A stretch of 37,823 nucleotides of DNA, taken from contig DASQKI010000116.1 of assembly GCA_035630615.1 (NCBI GenBank), forward strand, positions 1-37,823, in the 5' to 3' direction. Position 1 is the stretch's first letter. Each line of letters starts with the position of its first letter. This DNA comes from DATFRX01 sp035630615 (GTDB lineage: Bacteria > Actinomycetota > Actinomycetes > Propionibacteriales > Nocardioidaceae). This document shows, piece by piece, positions 23,650 through 31,398 of the stretch. Position numbers and translations under genes: made by a program. The notes below the pieces were generated by a model. The model made no database searches and was not told the origin of the DNA. It saw only the letters and a program-made list of their open reading frames with translations.

Positions 23650-24546
23650 ATGGGACGCCACGCAGACCAGTCCCCGCCGGCCAGCGCCGTCGTCGGGCAC
23701 TACCTCAAAGACCATGCCGAGCGGCTGCGACAGCGCGAATCCGAGATGCGCGACGGCGACCCCGACGGCATCCATCAGGTGCGGGTCGAGTCGCGCCGGC
23801 TGCGTACCGCTCTCGCGGTCTATCGCCCCCTCCTCGACCCGGAGCGAGCGCTCGCGGTTCAGGGCGAGTTGCGATGGCTCGGCACCACGCTCAGCCCGGC
23901 CCGTGATCTGGAGGTCGCCGAGGGCCACTTCAACGAGGCGGTCGGCGCCGAGCCGCGATCGCTGGTGGCCGGTCCGGTCCGGATGCTGCCCAAGCGTCGA
24001 TTCCGCGAGGCGGCCGATCCGGCGCGAGCGGCGGCGCTCGAGGCGATCGACAGCCCGCGCTACGCCGACCTTCAGACCGCGCTCGAGGCGTTCGTCGACG
24101 ATCCGCCCTGGTCGTCGAAGGCGGACCGTCCGGCGACGAAAGAGCTCCCCACGCGGCTCGCGAAACCCTGGCGTCGGATCCAGCGCCGGGTCGAGTCGGC
24201 GGCGGTTGCCGAGCCTCGCGACCAGGACATGGCCCTGCACGAGGTGCGGAAGGCGGCGAAACGGCTCCGCTACGCCTGCGACGTCGCCGCTCCCGCGCTC
24301 GGGGCCGACGTCGAGCGCATCTCGCGCAAGGCCGAGCAGATCCAGGACGTCCTCGGCGACCACCACGACATGGTCGTCTTGCGACAGTGGCTGCGACGGC
24401 TCGCCCGCGACCCGGACGCCGGCGCCGCCGTGTTCACCTTCGGCCGAGTCCATCGGCGCGCGGAGGAGTCGGCATCGGCCGATCTGAGCCAGTACGCACC
24501 GGCGTGGGAGCGACTCCACAAGCGGGCGGCCGCCGTACTCGACTGA
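23650..24546 (+). CDS. CHAD domain protein
   Basis: This 298-residue all-helical protein consists of two four-helix bundles with conserved His and basic residues that bind polyphosphate. The signature helices are IHQVRVESRRLRTALAVYRP near residue 40 and the matching LHEVRKAAKRLRYACDV near 200, followed by QIQDVLGDHHDMVVL. CHAD proteins localise to polyphosphate granules. The usual CYTH triphosphatase partner is absent from the neighbourhood. The ATG at 23650 is the first plausible start. It diverges from the DUF6454 remnant. Confidence 0.93.
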   Translation: MGRHADQSPPASAVVGHYLKDHAERLRQRESEMRDGDPDGIHQVRVESRRLRTALAVYRPLLDPERALAVQGELRWLGTTLSPARDLEVAEGHFNEAVGAEPRSLVAGPVRMLPKRRFREAADPARAAALEAIDSPRYADLQTALEAFVDDPPWSSKADRPATKELPTRLAKPWRRIQRRVESAAVAEPRDQDMALHEVRKAAKRLRYACDVAAPALGADVERISRKAEQIQDVLGDHHDMVVLRQWLRRLARDPDAGAAVFTFGRVHRRAEESASADLSQYAPAWERLHKRAAAVLD

Positions 24547-24613
24547 CCGCGTACGCCCCACGGCGTAGCCGCGACTGCCGCTCTCGGTCGATGACACCCG
24601 TGGCCGGCTCGCC

Positions 24614-24626
24614 TACGGTGCATGAC
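24614..24626 (+). promoter_or_regulatory. -10 box of a leaderless histidine kinase mRNA
   Basis: TACGGT (24614-24619) is followed by seven bases and the GTG at 24627. This layout supports the GTG over an ATG at 24592. Confidence 0.5.
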
Positions 24627-25796
24627 GTGACGACACAGACCGCGGGATGGGGGCCGGGCCTCGGGCCGCCTCGCCTCCGACATCTCGCCATCGTCGGGTC
24701 GCTGCTGCTCGCCGCTTTCACGGTGATTGGCACGTTCGGCGCCGCCAGGGGCGAGGCCGACCGACACGAGTTCGACGCGCTCGCCGTCGTGCTCGCGGCA
24801 GCCGTCCCCCTCTCTCTGCTCGCGTTCCGGCGCTACCCGGTCGCGGTGCTGTGGTTCGTCTCGATCGCGACGCTCGGCTACCTCGAGCGCGACTATCCGT
24901 ACGGCCCCATCATGATCAGCCTCGTCGTCGCCATCGTGGGATCGGTGATCCGGGGGCATCGAGCCGCGGCGTGGGCGGCGACCGGCGTCGTCTATGTAGG
25001 ACACATGGCACTGCGCGGCGAATTCCGCGGCGAGGACTGGTCGTGGGGCGCGGCGGCCGGCTTCGGCGCATGGGCGCTGGTCGTGCTGATCGCGGCCGAC
25101 TTTGTCCGAGTACGCCGCGAACGCATGCTCGCGGCTCGACAGGCGCAGGCCGAGACCGAACGCCGGCAGGCCAACGAAGAGCGCCTTCGGATCGCACGCG
25201 AGCTGCACGACGTGGTCGCCCACCACATGTCGCTGATCAGCGTGCAGGCCGGAGTCGCACTGCATCTGGTCGACCGCAACCCGGAGCAGGTGCAGACCGC
25301 CCTCGCGACGATCAAGGACGCCAGCAAAGAGGCGCTCACCGAGCTGCGGTCGCTGGTCGGACTGCTGCGCGACGAGACCGATACAGCGCCCCGTGCGCCC
25401 ACGACCACGCTCGCGTCGCTCGACGAGCTGGTCGAACGCGCTCGCCACGCCGGGCTCACGCTGCGCAAGACGACCAGCGGCGACGTGCGTACTTTGCCCA
25501 CCGCGGTCGAGCTAGCCGCGGTCCGCATCGTCCAAGAAGCGATCACCAACGTCGTCCGACACGCCGACGCCGACGAGGCCGAGCTGCGGTTGGACTACGG
25601 TTCCGACATGCTCACCGTCCAGGTTGACGACGACGGCGCGGGCGGCCCGCGAGTCGAGACGATCGCCGAAGGCAGCGGCCTGCGCGGCATGCGCGAGCGC
25701 GCGACCGCCCTCGGGGGCACGCTGAGCGTCGAGGCGGCACCGGCCGGCGGCCTGCGGATCACCGCGCAGCTGCCCGTCGAGGGAGCGTCGACATGA
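24627..25796 (+). CDS. NarL-type sensor histidine kinase (DesK-like)
   Basis: This 389-residue kinase has five or so membrane helices (about 18-38, 50-67, 72-86, 93-125 and 142-160), a coiled linker, a HisKA_3 dimerisation domain with phospho-acceptor H194 (RELHDVVAHHMSLI), and a C-terminal HATPase (IVQEAITNVVRHADAD, VDDDGAGG, GSGLRGMRERATALGG). It has almost no extracellular loop, so it probably senses the membrane or a membrane-associated ligand. The response-regulator gene overlaps its stop by four bases. SHOCT and ABC transporter genes follow, a common layout for antibiotic or envelope-stress detoxification. Confidence 0.93.
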   Translation: MTTQTAGWGPGLGPPRLRHLAIVGSLLLAAFTVIGTFGAARGEADRHEFDALAVVLAAAVPLSLLAFRRYPVAVLWFVSIATLGYLERDYPYGPIMISLVVAIVGSVIRGHRAAAWAATGVVYVGHMALRGEFRGEDWSWGAAAGFGAWALVVLIAADFVRVRRERMLAARQAQAETERRQANEERLRIARELHDVVAHHMSLISVQAGVALHLVDRNPEQVQTALATIKDASKEALTELRSLVGLLRDETDTAPRAPTTTLASLDELVERARHAGLTLRKTTSGDVRTLPTAVELAAVRIVQEAITNVVRHADADEAELRLDYGSDMLTVQVDDDGAGGPRVETIAEGSGLRGMRERATALGGTLSVEAAPAGGLRITAQLPVEGAST

Positions 25797-26458
25797 TCCG
25801 GATCGTGCTGGCCGACGACCAGGCGTTGGTGCGGGCCGGGCTTCGGGCGCTGCTCGACGATCAGGACGACATCGAGGTGGTCGGCGAGGCCGCCAACGGC
25901 AACGAGGCGATCAGCGTGGTGAAGTCGCAGCGGCCCGACGTGGTGCTCATGGACATCCGGATGCCCGAGCTCGACGGGCTCGGCGCGACCAAGGCGATCG
26001 CGGCCGACGCGGCCCTGACCGATACGAAGGTCGTCATCCTCACGACATTCGATCTCGACGAGTACGTCTTCGAGGCGGTCCGGATCGGCGCCAGCGGCTT
26101 CCTGGTCAAGGACACCGAGCCAACCGAGCTGCTGCAGGGCGTCCGGGCGGTCGCTCGGGGCGATGCGCTGCTGTCACCGGGCGTCACGAAGCGGCTGATC
26201 GCGGAGTTCGCCACCCGCAGCCGCGAGACGACGCCAAGTCGCAAGCTCGACCCGCTCACCGATCGCGAGCGGGAGGTCGTGTCCCTCGTCGGCGAGGGAT
26301 TGTCCAACGACGAGATCGCCGAACGGCTCGTTATGAGTCCGGCAACGGCGAAGACCCATGTCAGTCGGGCGATGATCAAGCTGCACGCCCGCGACCGTGC
26401 GCAGCTGGTCGTGCTGGCGTATGAGACCGGCCTAGTCCGCCCCGGCTGGTCGGCCTAG
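25793..26458 (+). CDS. NarL/LuxR-family response regulator
   Basis: This 221-residue regulator has a receiver domain with acidic D8/D9, phospho-acceptor D54 (VVLMDIRMPE) and a Lys in FLVKD, and a C-terminal LuxR-type helix-turn-helix (LTDREREVVSLVGEGLSNDE through MSPATAKTHVSRAMIKLHAR). It overlaps the kinase gene by ATGA, so the pair is co-translated. The 20-bp palindrome at 26615-26634, in front of the ABC operon, is the best candidate for its binding site. Confidence 0.94.
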   Translation: MIRIVLADDQALVRAGLRALLDDQDDIEVVGEAANGNEAISVVKSQRPDVVLMDIRMPELDGLGATKAIAADAALTDTKVVILTTFDLDEYVFEAVRIGASGFLVKDTEPTELLQGVRAVARGDALLSPGVTKRLIAEFATRSRETTPSRKLDPLTDREREVVSLVGEGLSNDEIAERLVMSPATAKTHVSRAMIKLHARDRAQLVVLAYETGLVRPGWSA

Positions 26459-26525
26459 CCCCGTACGCCCATGCACGCGCCCCGCACCCGCCCTGCCCTC
26501 CGCCCTCGCCCCGCCCTCGCCCCGC

Positions 26526-26582
26526 CGAGTGGCGCACGGTTGTCGCCCTGACGGCCCGAATTCGACAACGGTGCGCCACTCG
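26526..26582. repeat. REP-like intergenic palindrome, copy 2 (inverted orientation)
   Basis: CGAGTGGCGCACGGTTGTCG (26526-26545) pairs with 26563-26582 except for one G-G mismatch at the same stem position as in copies 1 and 3. The mismatch is G-G instead of C-C, so this copy lies in the opposite orientation. It sits between the response regulator and the SHOCT gene and follows a C-rich CCCTCGCCCCG tandem stretch. Confidence 0.8.
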
Positions 26583-26614
26583 CGGGGAGGGATGGGTGTA
26601 GCCGGGCCGGTGTG

Positions 26615-26634
26615 AGTACGCCGGTGGGCGTACT
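26615..26634 (+). promoter_or_regulatory. 20-bp palindrome, likely response-regulator operator
   Basis: AGTACGCC and GGCGTACT form a perfect 8-bp inverted repeat with a 4-bp spacer, 88 bases before the SHOCT start and upstream of a TTTATC-like -10 near 26660. Position and symmetry suit a LuxR-type activator. Further on, GACGAT(cga)GGTGT at 26679-26692 can pair with ACACCATCGTC at 26700-26710, forming a leader hairpin directly before the AGGAG ribosome site. Confidence 0.6.
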
Positions 26635-26721
26635 GCAAGTGCATCCGCCAGGCCGACGTTTTATCGCCGCTCCGAGACGACGATCGAGGTGTCAAAGAAA
26701 CACCATCGTCAGGAGCACACC

Positions 26722-27000
26722 ATGTCCATCGACACAATCACCACATCGACCGTCCAACTCGCAGACCACTGGCACGACGACGGAGACGGACCCGGCGCCT
26801 GGTGGCCGATCTTCCCGATCACCTGGCTGCTGATCGTCGGCGCCATCATCACGACCGTCGTCATCCTGCGTCGGCGGCACTGGGCTCGCCACGGCATCCG
26901 TTCTGGTGAGGCCCGCCTCGCCGAGCGCTTCGCCGACGGCGAGATCGACGAGCAGGAGTACCGCGAGAAGCTCGCCGTGCTCAAGGAGCAGGGTCGATGA
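26722..27000 (+). CDS. Small SHOCT-domain membrane protein
   Basis: This 92-residue protein has a His/Asp-rich N-terminus, one membrane helix (about 29-49, FPITWLLIVGAIITTVVIL) and a C-terminal SHOCT domain (RLAERFADGEIDEQEYREKL). SHOCT is a short oligomerisation module. AGGAG at 26711-26715 selects the ATG at 26722; a GTG frame from 26689 lacks a ribosome site. Its stop overlaps the ABC ATPase start (ATGA), so it probably belongs to the transporter as a small regulatory or assembly subunit. Confidence 0.88.
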   Translation: MSIDTITTSTVQLADHWHDDGDGPGAWWPIFPITWLLIVGAIITTVVILRRRHWARHGIRSGEARLAERFADGEIDEQEYREKLAVLKEQGR

Positions 27001-27926
27001 AGATCGCCGAACCCGTCGTCGAGGTACGCGAGCTGACCAAGCGCTACGGCGACCACATCACCGCCGTCGACCGGATCAACCTGACCGTGCGGCGCGGCGA
27101 GGTATTCGGGTTCCTCGGACCCAACGGCGCCGGAAAGACCACGACCCTGCGGATGCTGCTGGGTCTGATCGCCCCGACGTCCGGCGACGTCGGCGTGTTG
27201 GGCCAGCGGCCCGGCACGCCGGCGGCGCTCGCCCGAGTCGGCGCCCTGATCGAGGGACCGGCGTTCTATCCGTACCTGTCGGGGCGGCACAACCTGCGCG
27301 TCGTCGCGAGGTACGGCGGGGTGCCGTCGGCGCGGATCGACGAGCGGGTCGGCGCCGTGCTGCGTACCGTCGACCTCGCCGACCGAGCCGACGACAAGTT
27401 CGCGACGTACTCCCTCGGCATGAAGCAGCGCCTCGGCGTCGCGGCTGCCCTGCTCAAGGATCCCGAGCTGATCGTGCTCGACGAGCCGACCAACGGACTC
27501 GACCCGGCCGGCATGCGCGACATGCGCCGGCTGATCCGAGAGCTCGGCACCGAAGGGCGCACTGTCTTGCTGTCGAGCCACCTGCTCGGCGAGGTGCAGC
27601 AGATCTGCGACCGCGTCGCGGTCATCAACCACGGCCAGATCGTCACCGAGGGAACGGTCGACGAGCTGCGAGGCGATGCCGAGCTAGTCGTTGTCGCCAC
27701 GCCGTCCGACGTCGCCCGAGACCGCCTCGAGGCGATGCCCGAGGTCGAGAACGTGCACCCCACCGAAGGTCGACTGCATGTGCGGGTCGACGCTCTGCAT
27801 ACGGCGCTGGTCAACCGGACCCTGGTCGAGGCCGGGATCGCCGTCACCGAGCTGCGGCGCGCCGAGCGCGAGCTCGAGGACGTCTTCTTCGAGATCACTC
27901 AGTCCCCGGAGTTGAATCATGTCTAG
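26997..27926 (+). CDS. ABC transporter ATP-binding protein
   Basis: This 309-residue ATPase has Walker A GPNGAGKTT (41-49), the signature YSLGMKQRLGVAAALL (ABC motif LGMKQ), Walker B LIVLDEPT (about 158-165), the D-loop GLDP and the switch His in LLSSHLLGEV. The C-terminal 80 residues form the DUF4162-like domain common in BcrA/drug-exporter ATPases. It overlaps both neighbours (ATGA with SHOCT, eight bases with the permease). The likely role is export of an antibiotic, peptide or lipid under control of the upstream two-component system. Confidence 0.95.
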   Translation: MKIAEPVVEVRELTKRYGDHITAVDRINLTVRRGEVFGFLGPNGAGKTTTLRMLLGLIAPTSGDVGVLGQRPGTPAALARVGALIEGPAFYPYLSGRHNLRVVARYGGVPSARIDERVGAVLRTVDLADRADDKFATYSLGMKQRLGVAAALLKDPELIVLDEPTNGLDPAGMRDMRRLIRELGTEGRTVLLSSHLLGEVQQICDRVAVINHGQIVTEGTVDELRGDAELVVVATPSDVARDRLEAMPEVENVHPTEGRLHVRVDALHTALVNRTLVEAGIAVTELRRAERELEDVFFEITQSPELNHV

Positions 27927-28776
27927 CCCCGTGATCGACACGACCGCCGCCGAGCTGCTCAAGCTGGTCCGCCGACCGGCCGCCTGGGTCCTGCTCGCCG
28001 TCGCAGCGGTCCTCAATCTCATCTTCGCCTACGTCGTGCCGTACCTGTCGTACACCAGCGGCAGCGGCGGCGGCATGACCGACGGCGCGACTCCTGAGCA
28101 GCTGCTCGCGAGCACGCTGCCCGACCAGCTGGTCGCCAACACCATCGGCGGGTTCGCCGTCTTCGCCGGCGCGCTGGCGCTCGTCCTCGGTGCGCTGATG
28201 TTCGGCAGCGAGTACGGCTGGGGCACGGTCAAGACGATGCTCACGCAGCGCGCCGGTCGCGGCTCGGTGCTGCTCGGTCAGCTGACGGCGCTGGCGGTCG
28301 CGATCGCGGTCGGGCTGCTGGTCATGTTCGGCCTGGGCGCACTCACGTCGACGGGCATCGCGCTCGCCGAAGACCAGGCGATCAACTGGCCCGGACCGCT
28401 CGACCTGGCGCAGGGTTACGGGTACGGATGGCTCATCCTCCTGACCTGGGCCGTTCTCGGCGCCGCGCTCGGGGTGCTGCTGCGTGGTGTGGCCCTGCCG
28501 ATCGGACTCGGTGTCGTGTGGGTGCTCGGCATCGAAAACCTCGTAACGGCGATGGCAACCTCGGTCCTCGACGCATTGGAACCGTTGCGTGACGTGCTGC
28601 CCGGAGTCAATGCGGGATCGCTGATCAACACGGTTTTGGTCGACCGGTCGGTCGAACCGGCGCCGGGCGTCACCGACGCGGTCGGCGAAGGGCGCGCGTT
28701 GCTGACACTGGCGTGCTACCTCGTCGTCGCCGGCGTCGCCGCCGCATGGTCCATGCGCCGCCGCGACATCACGTGA
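27919..28776 (+). CDS. ABC-2 type transporter permease
   Basis: This 285-residue permease has six predicted membrane helices: one near the N-terminus (VLLAVAAVLNLIFAYVV), a large extracellular loop rich in Gly/Ser/Thr (about 45-75), and five more, ending in the basic MRRRDIT tail. The conserved cytosolic helix FGSEYGWGTVKTMLTQRAGR is typical of BcrB/ABC-2 permeases and contacts the ATPase. It begins inside the ATPase gene. REP-like copy 3 follows its stop. Confidence 0.9.
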   Translation: MSSPVIDTTAAELLKLVRRPAAWVLLAVAAVLNLIFAYVVPYLSYTSGSGGGMTDGATPEQLLASTLPDQLVANTIGGFAVFAGALALVLGALMFGSEYGWGTVKTMLTQRAGRGSVLLGQLTALAVAIAVGLLVMFGLGALTSTGIALAEDQAINWPGPLDLAQGYGYGWLILLTWAVLGAALGVLLRGVALPIGLGVVWVLGIENLVTAMATSVLDALEPLRDVLPGVNAGSLINTVLVDRSVEPAPGVTDAVGEGRALLTLACYLVVAGVAAAWSMRRRDIT

Positions 28777-28796
28777 TGAGAGCCGCCGTCGTACGT

Positions 28797-28853
28797 CGAC
28801 TGGCGCACCGTCGTCGCCTCGACCCTCGTGAGCCGACGACCGTGCGCCAGTCG
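28797..28853. repeat. REP-like intergenic palindrome, copy 3
   Basis: CGACTGGCGCACCGTCGTCG (28797-28816) pairs with 28834-28853 except for one C-C mismatch, in the same place as in copies 1 and 2. The third outer pair is C-G here where the others have G-C, a compensatory change that supports selection on the stem. It lies between the convergent permease and lipoprotein genes. Confidence 0.82.
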
Positions 28854-28869
28854 GCAGGTGGCGGGTGGG

Positions 28870-29469
28870 CTAGAAGACGTCGACGTATTCGCGCGAGAGG
28901 GTGAACCCGTGCCGGGTACGGAGGTTGTAGCACGTCATCCCGGTCTCGCGACTCGTACAGCCGAAGTCGCCCACCTCGGTCGACGTGTGATAGCCCAGCA
29001 CCTTCTTGGCGCCCAGCACGGTGTCGCCCGCGCACACGAAGGTCGCCTCGCTCTCGTCGGCGGTGACCGCGAGCGCCTTGCCGTAGTCGAGCTGGCACGA
29101 CGCCGGGCGCCGAGGCTCCTTGTAGGACTTCTCCTGGATATCGCACCGCAGCGTGGTCTGCGTGATCAGGCAACCGATGTTGCGTGACGGGCTGGAAAAG
29201 AACGTGACCGGACCGACGTCGTGCGGCAACTGCTTCGGAGGGCGATCGTCGGGCTTGTCGGCCGGCGGCGTGGTCGGTGGCGTCGGCGCCGTCTTGGGTG
29301 CGCTCGTCGGTGACGTGGGTGCGCTCGTCGGTGACGTGGTGCGCGAGGTCGACGCGGTCTGATTGCGGTCGTCGGTGCCCGGCCCAGATCCGGCCAGGTC
29401 CGCCGCGGTGCCGCACGAGCTCAACGATGCGACAGCCACCAGACACAGCGCCACCCGGCGCACACTCAT
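28870..29469 (-). CDS. DUF6636-domain lipoprotein
   Basis: This 199-residue protein has a lipoprotein signal (lipobox LSSC near residue 19), a long Thr/Ser/Pro linker containing a repeated TSPTSAP heptad (29299-29340 is a tandem DNA duplication), and a C-terminal DUF6636 domain. That domain carries SPSRNIGCLIT, RCDIQEKSYKEPRRPASCQL, FVCAGDTVLG and GFTLSREY. Six domain cysteines probably form disulfides outside the membrane. Function is unknown. The ATG at 29469 follows GAGGAGAGG. It converges with the ABC permease gene. Confidence 0.85.
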   Translation of the reverse strand: MSVRRVALCLVAVASLSSCGTAADLAGSGPGTDDRNQTASTSRTTSPTSAPTSPTSAPKTAPTPPTTPPADKPDDRPPKQLPHDVGPVTFFSSPSRNIGCLITQTTLRCDIQEKSYKEPRRPASCQLDYGKALAVTADESEATFVCAGDTVLGAKKVLGYHTSTEVGDFGCTSRETGMTCYNLRTRHGFTLSREYVDVF

Positions 29470-29645
29470 GCCGACCCTCTCCTCGCGGTTTGCGGCGACC
29501 GGCACACGATACTGGCGAACGGTTCCACCGCCCCACCGCCAGGTTCCCGCGGAACGACTCCAGGCCCCCCGATGCAACAAGCGGTAAAAACTGACTACGT
29601 TCCGTGATGTTTATCTTGACTCATTGGCCCAAATCGGGCGAGCCT

Positions 29646-29680
29646 GCTCTCGGGTCTCGGGATGGCCTACGACCGAGAGC
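29646..29680 (+). promoter_or_regulatory. Leader hairpin before a Cys-containing small ORF
   Basis: GCTCTCGGGTC and GACCGAGAGC form a 10-bp stem with one bulged G. It lies 12 bases before the small ORF start and about 20 bases after the predicted transcription start (CTGACT at 29591, TATCTT at 29613). The arrangement of promoter, hairpin, tiny ORF and gene resembles an attenuator. Confidence 0.45.
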
Positions 29681-29692
29681 TAGGGAGCAACC

Positions 29693-29758
29693 ATGGCCAC
29701 GTTCGGAGTATGTGTCTGTCGACCGAATCGTCTCAGCCGGTCGGACGGTCGTATCTGA
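29693..29758 (+). CDS. Putative 21-residue leader peptide with a CVC motif
   Basis: The ORF from ATG 29693 reads MATFGVCVCRPNRLSRSDGR plus one residue and ends at TGA 29756-29758. AGGGAG lies five bases upstream, a better ribosome site than most genes here have. Its stop overlaps the TGAGG that serves the next gene (ATG 29769), so translation of the two should be coupled. The two cysteines recall cysteine-sensing leader peptides of actinobacteria, though they are central rather than at the end. It may instead be a free small protein, or chance. Confidence 0.4.
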   Translation: MATFGVCVCRPNRLSRSDGRI

Positions 29759-29768
29759 GGCGGCCACG

Positions 29769-30311
29769 ATGGTGACACTCCTGGCAGATCTCACTCCTCT
29801 CGTTCTCGGTGCGCTCTTCGTCTGGTGGGGTGGCGGCGGCCTGCTCAGCCGTCTCGACGAGCGCCGCGTCGCCGACTCCGCGCTCAATCACCTCATCCGC
29901 GACGTCCGACTGACGTCGATCGCGCTGCGCACCGCCGCCATCGTGACGTGGGTCGTCGGCGTCGGGCTGCTGGCCGCTCCGACCGCACGACAGCCGGCGC
30001 TCGGGAGCGCGCTTATCGGTATCGGCCTGGTGACCTACGTCGGGTACGCGATGGTGACCGAGCTCGAGCCGACGCCGTGGCGTACGTACGTCCGTGCCGG
30101 CCTCGTCGGCGCCGGCGGGTTGCTCGCGACCGAGGCCGCCAGCCCTTGGTGGGCCACGATGGCCGACCGCCCGATCGCGTCGATCTCGGCCCTGATGGTC
30201 GCCGTCGCCGCGTTGGCGACGCTGTCGGTCTATCGGCGGCCTGGGCCCGTCCTGCGGTTGGCATCGACGTCGACGGCCGACAACGATCGGCTTCATCGCA
30301 TCGCCGGGTAG
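29769..30311 (+). CDS. MauE/DoxX-like four-helix membrane protein
   Basis: This 180-residue protein has four to five membrane helices. The first carries LVLGALFVWWGGGGLLSRL, which resembles the MauE/DoxX start (small-residue helix, then a conserved polar/basic turn). These families support redox or disulfide chemistry in the membrane, but no cysteine pair is present here, so the assignment is tentative. The ATG at 29769 is served by GAGG at 29757-29760. A longer frame starting at 29604 would overlap the small leader ORF and is less likely. Confidence 0.6.
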   Translation: MVTLLADLTPLVLGALFVWWGGGGLLSRLDERRVADSALNHLIRDVRLTSIALRTAAIVTWVVGVGLLAAPTARQPALGSALIGIGLVTYVGYAMVTELEPTPWRTYVRAGLVGAGGLLATEAASPWWATMADRPIASISALMVAVAALATLSVYRRPGPVLRLASTSTADNDRLHRIAG

Positions 30312-30376
30312 CGGGCCACACGGATAGCCGCATGGCCAGGTAGCCGGCCGCGCCGTTTCGAGCATCCGATCGGGCC

Positions 30377-30385
30377 TGTGGACAA
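30377..30385 (+). promoter_or_regulatory. DnaA-box-like TGTGGACAA
   Basis: TGTGGACAA is the reverse complement of TTGTCCACA, the form of DnaA box favoured in actinobacteria. It is the first of five similar sites between 30.4 and 32.7 kb, all in the same orientation. Confidence 0.4.
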
Positions 30386-30410
30386 CCCGTTTCGGTGGGT
30401 TCGGCGGACC

Positions 30411-30423
30411 TACTGTCCTGGGC
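30411..30423 (+). promoter_or_regulatory. -10 box of a leaderless transcript
   Basis: TACTGT (30411-30416) is followed by seven bases and the ATG at 30424, the same arrangement as at 5985, 8763 and 24614. Confidence 0.5.
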
Positions 30424-30879
30424 ATGGACGACGAAATACCGCCCTTGCTCCCCCCGGACCAGATGCCGCCGATCCACAGTCCGCAAGACATGCATCGCCA
30501 CTGGCGAGCGCTCATGGGCGAGCTCGGCTTCTCCCAACGCCTGCTGTGGTTTGGCTTCGTGACGGCCGACGGTTGGATGGCGCCGCAGCTGCACCAGGTC
30601 GACGACCTGCCGCCCGAGCCGATTGCGCCGCTCGCTGACAACCTGATCGCGATCTGTCGCCGCGTGCTCGACGAGGTGTTCGACCCGGCGGGTTCGGTGG
30701 CGTTCTTGCTCTCGCGCCCAGGCTCCGCCCACTTGACCGAGAGCGACCGTGCCTGGGCGCGAGCACTGGCGACCGCGGCGACGCAGGGCGAGGTACGGCT
30801 GCAGCCGATCCACCTCGCGACCGACCAAGCGGTGCGAGTCTTCGCCGCCGACGACCTCATCATGCCCCGGAGCGCCTGA
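30424..30879 (+). CDS. Conserved hypothetical protein
   Basis: This 151-residue soluble protein has a Pro/Asp-rich start (MDDEIPPLLPPDQMPPIHSP), a W-rich segment (HRHWRALMGELGFSQRLLWF) and a C-terminal block that reads like part of an alpha/beta domain (VAFLLSRPG, then VRLQPIHLATDQAVRVF). I recall no function. Its TGA at 30877-30879 abuts the TGA of the convergent DUF2695 gene (30882-30880), with no base between. Confidence 0.8.
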   Translation: MDDEIPPLLPPDQMPPIHSPQDMHRHWRALMGELGFSQRLLWFGFVTADGWMAPQLHQVDDLPPEPIAPLADNLIAICRRVLDEVFDPAGSVAFLLSRPGSAHLTESDRAWARALATAATQGEVRLQPIHLATDQAVRVFAADDLIMPRSA

Positions 30880-31239
30880 TCACAACGGCGCCGCGATCCA
30901 TCGACGGCACGGCCGCGTCGACCCCTTGCGGACGCCACAGCACGCGGGCGGGTCGGCATCGGGGTCGGCGTCGGGGTCGTCGCCGAGCCACTCAGGTCGG
31001 GCATAGACGTTCATCAACACCTCGCAATCGCAAAACCCGCCCTGCGACTGCAGTCGCCGCTCCAACGCGGTGGCCCGAGGCGCCCGCTGATCGCGCCAGA
31101 GGGACGCCCACGTCAGTCGGTCGGAGCAGCCGTGCGCCCGGATCATGCGGTCGACGAAACATGCCACGCACTCCGACGGATGTGGCATGGCCACCGGGCC
31201 TGGGATGTCGTCGTCGGTCACCAGTCGCAGCTTGACCAT
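30880..31239 (-). CDS. DUF2695 protein
   Basis: This 119-residue protein carries the DUF2695 block LTWASLWRDQRAPRATALER followed by GGFCDCEVLMNVY, whose CDC is typical of the family. The N-terminal part has HPSECVACF (another CxxC) and the C-terminal tail ends in PACCGVRKGSTRPC, so metal binding through Cys is plausible. The function is unknown. The ATG at 31239 has GAGGA three bases upstream; a longer frame starts only in Arg-rich sequence. A DPDADPDAD repeat near residue 100 is low-complexity. Confidence 0.88.
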   Translation of the reverse strand: MVKLRLVTDDDIPGPVAMPHPSECVACFVDRMIRAHGCSDRLTWASLWRDQRAPRATALERRLQSQGGFCDCEVLMNVYARPEWLGDDPDADPDADPPACCGVRKGSTRPCRRWIAAPL

Positions 31240-31352
31240 GGGTTCCTCGCTCTCTCGGGCCGCGGCGCCCCGACGGCGCACGGGATACGACCCGCTCTCG
31301 ATCCGCAAGATTGGCAAGCCGGACGCCAGCAGATCGGTCTATCGCCGCGATC

Positions 31353-31388
31353 TGTGGATAAGCCAGCGGCCGAACCGCCTGTGGATCG
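31353..31388 (+). promoter_or_regulatory. Paired DnaA-box-like sites, first pair
   Basis: A perfect DnaA box TGTGGATAA (31353-31361) is followed 27 bases later by TGTGGATCG (31380-31388). The same pair with the same 27-base spacing recurs at 32663-32698. It lies in the 159-base gap between two minus-strand genes, where no other gene is visible. Confidence 0.45.
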
Positions 31389-31398
31389 TGGCCCGGCC

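Noticed and set aside
23116..24597. A 493-residue minus-strand reading antisense to the CHAD gene
   Set aside because: Only its last part is real (the 5' half of the DUF6454 pseudogene, starting at 23541). The upstream part is antisense to the CHAD gene.
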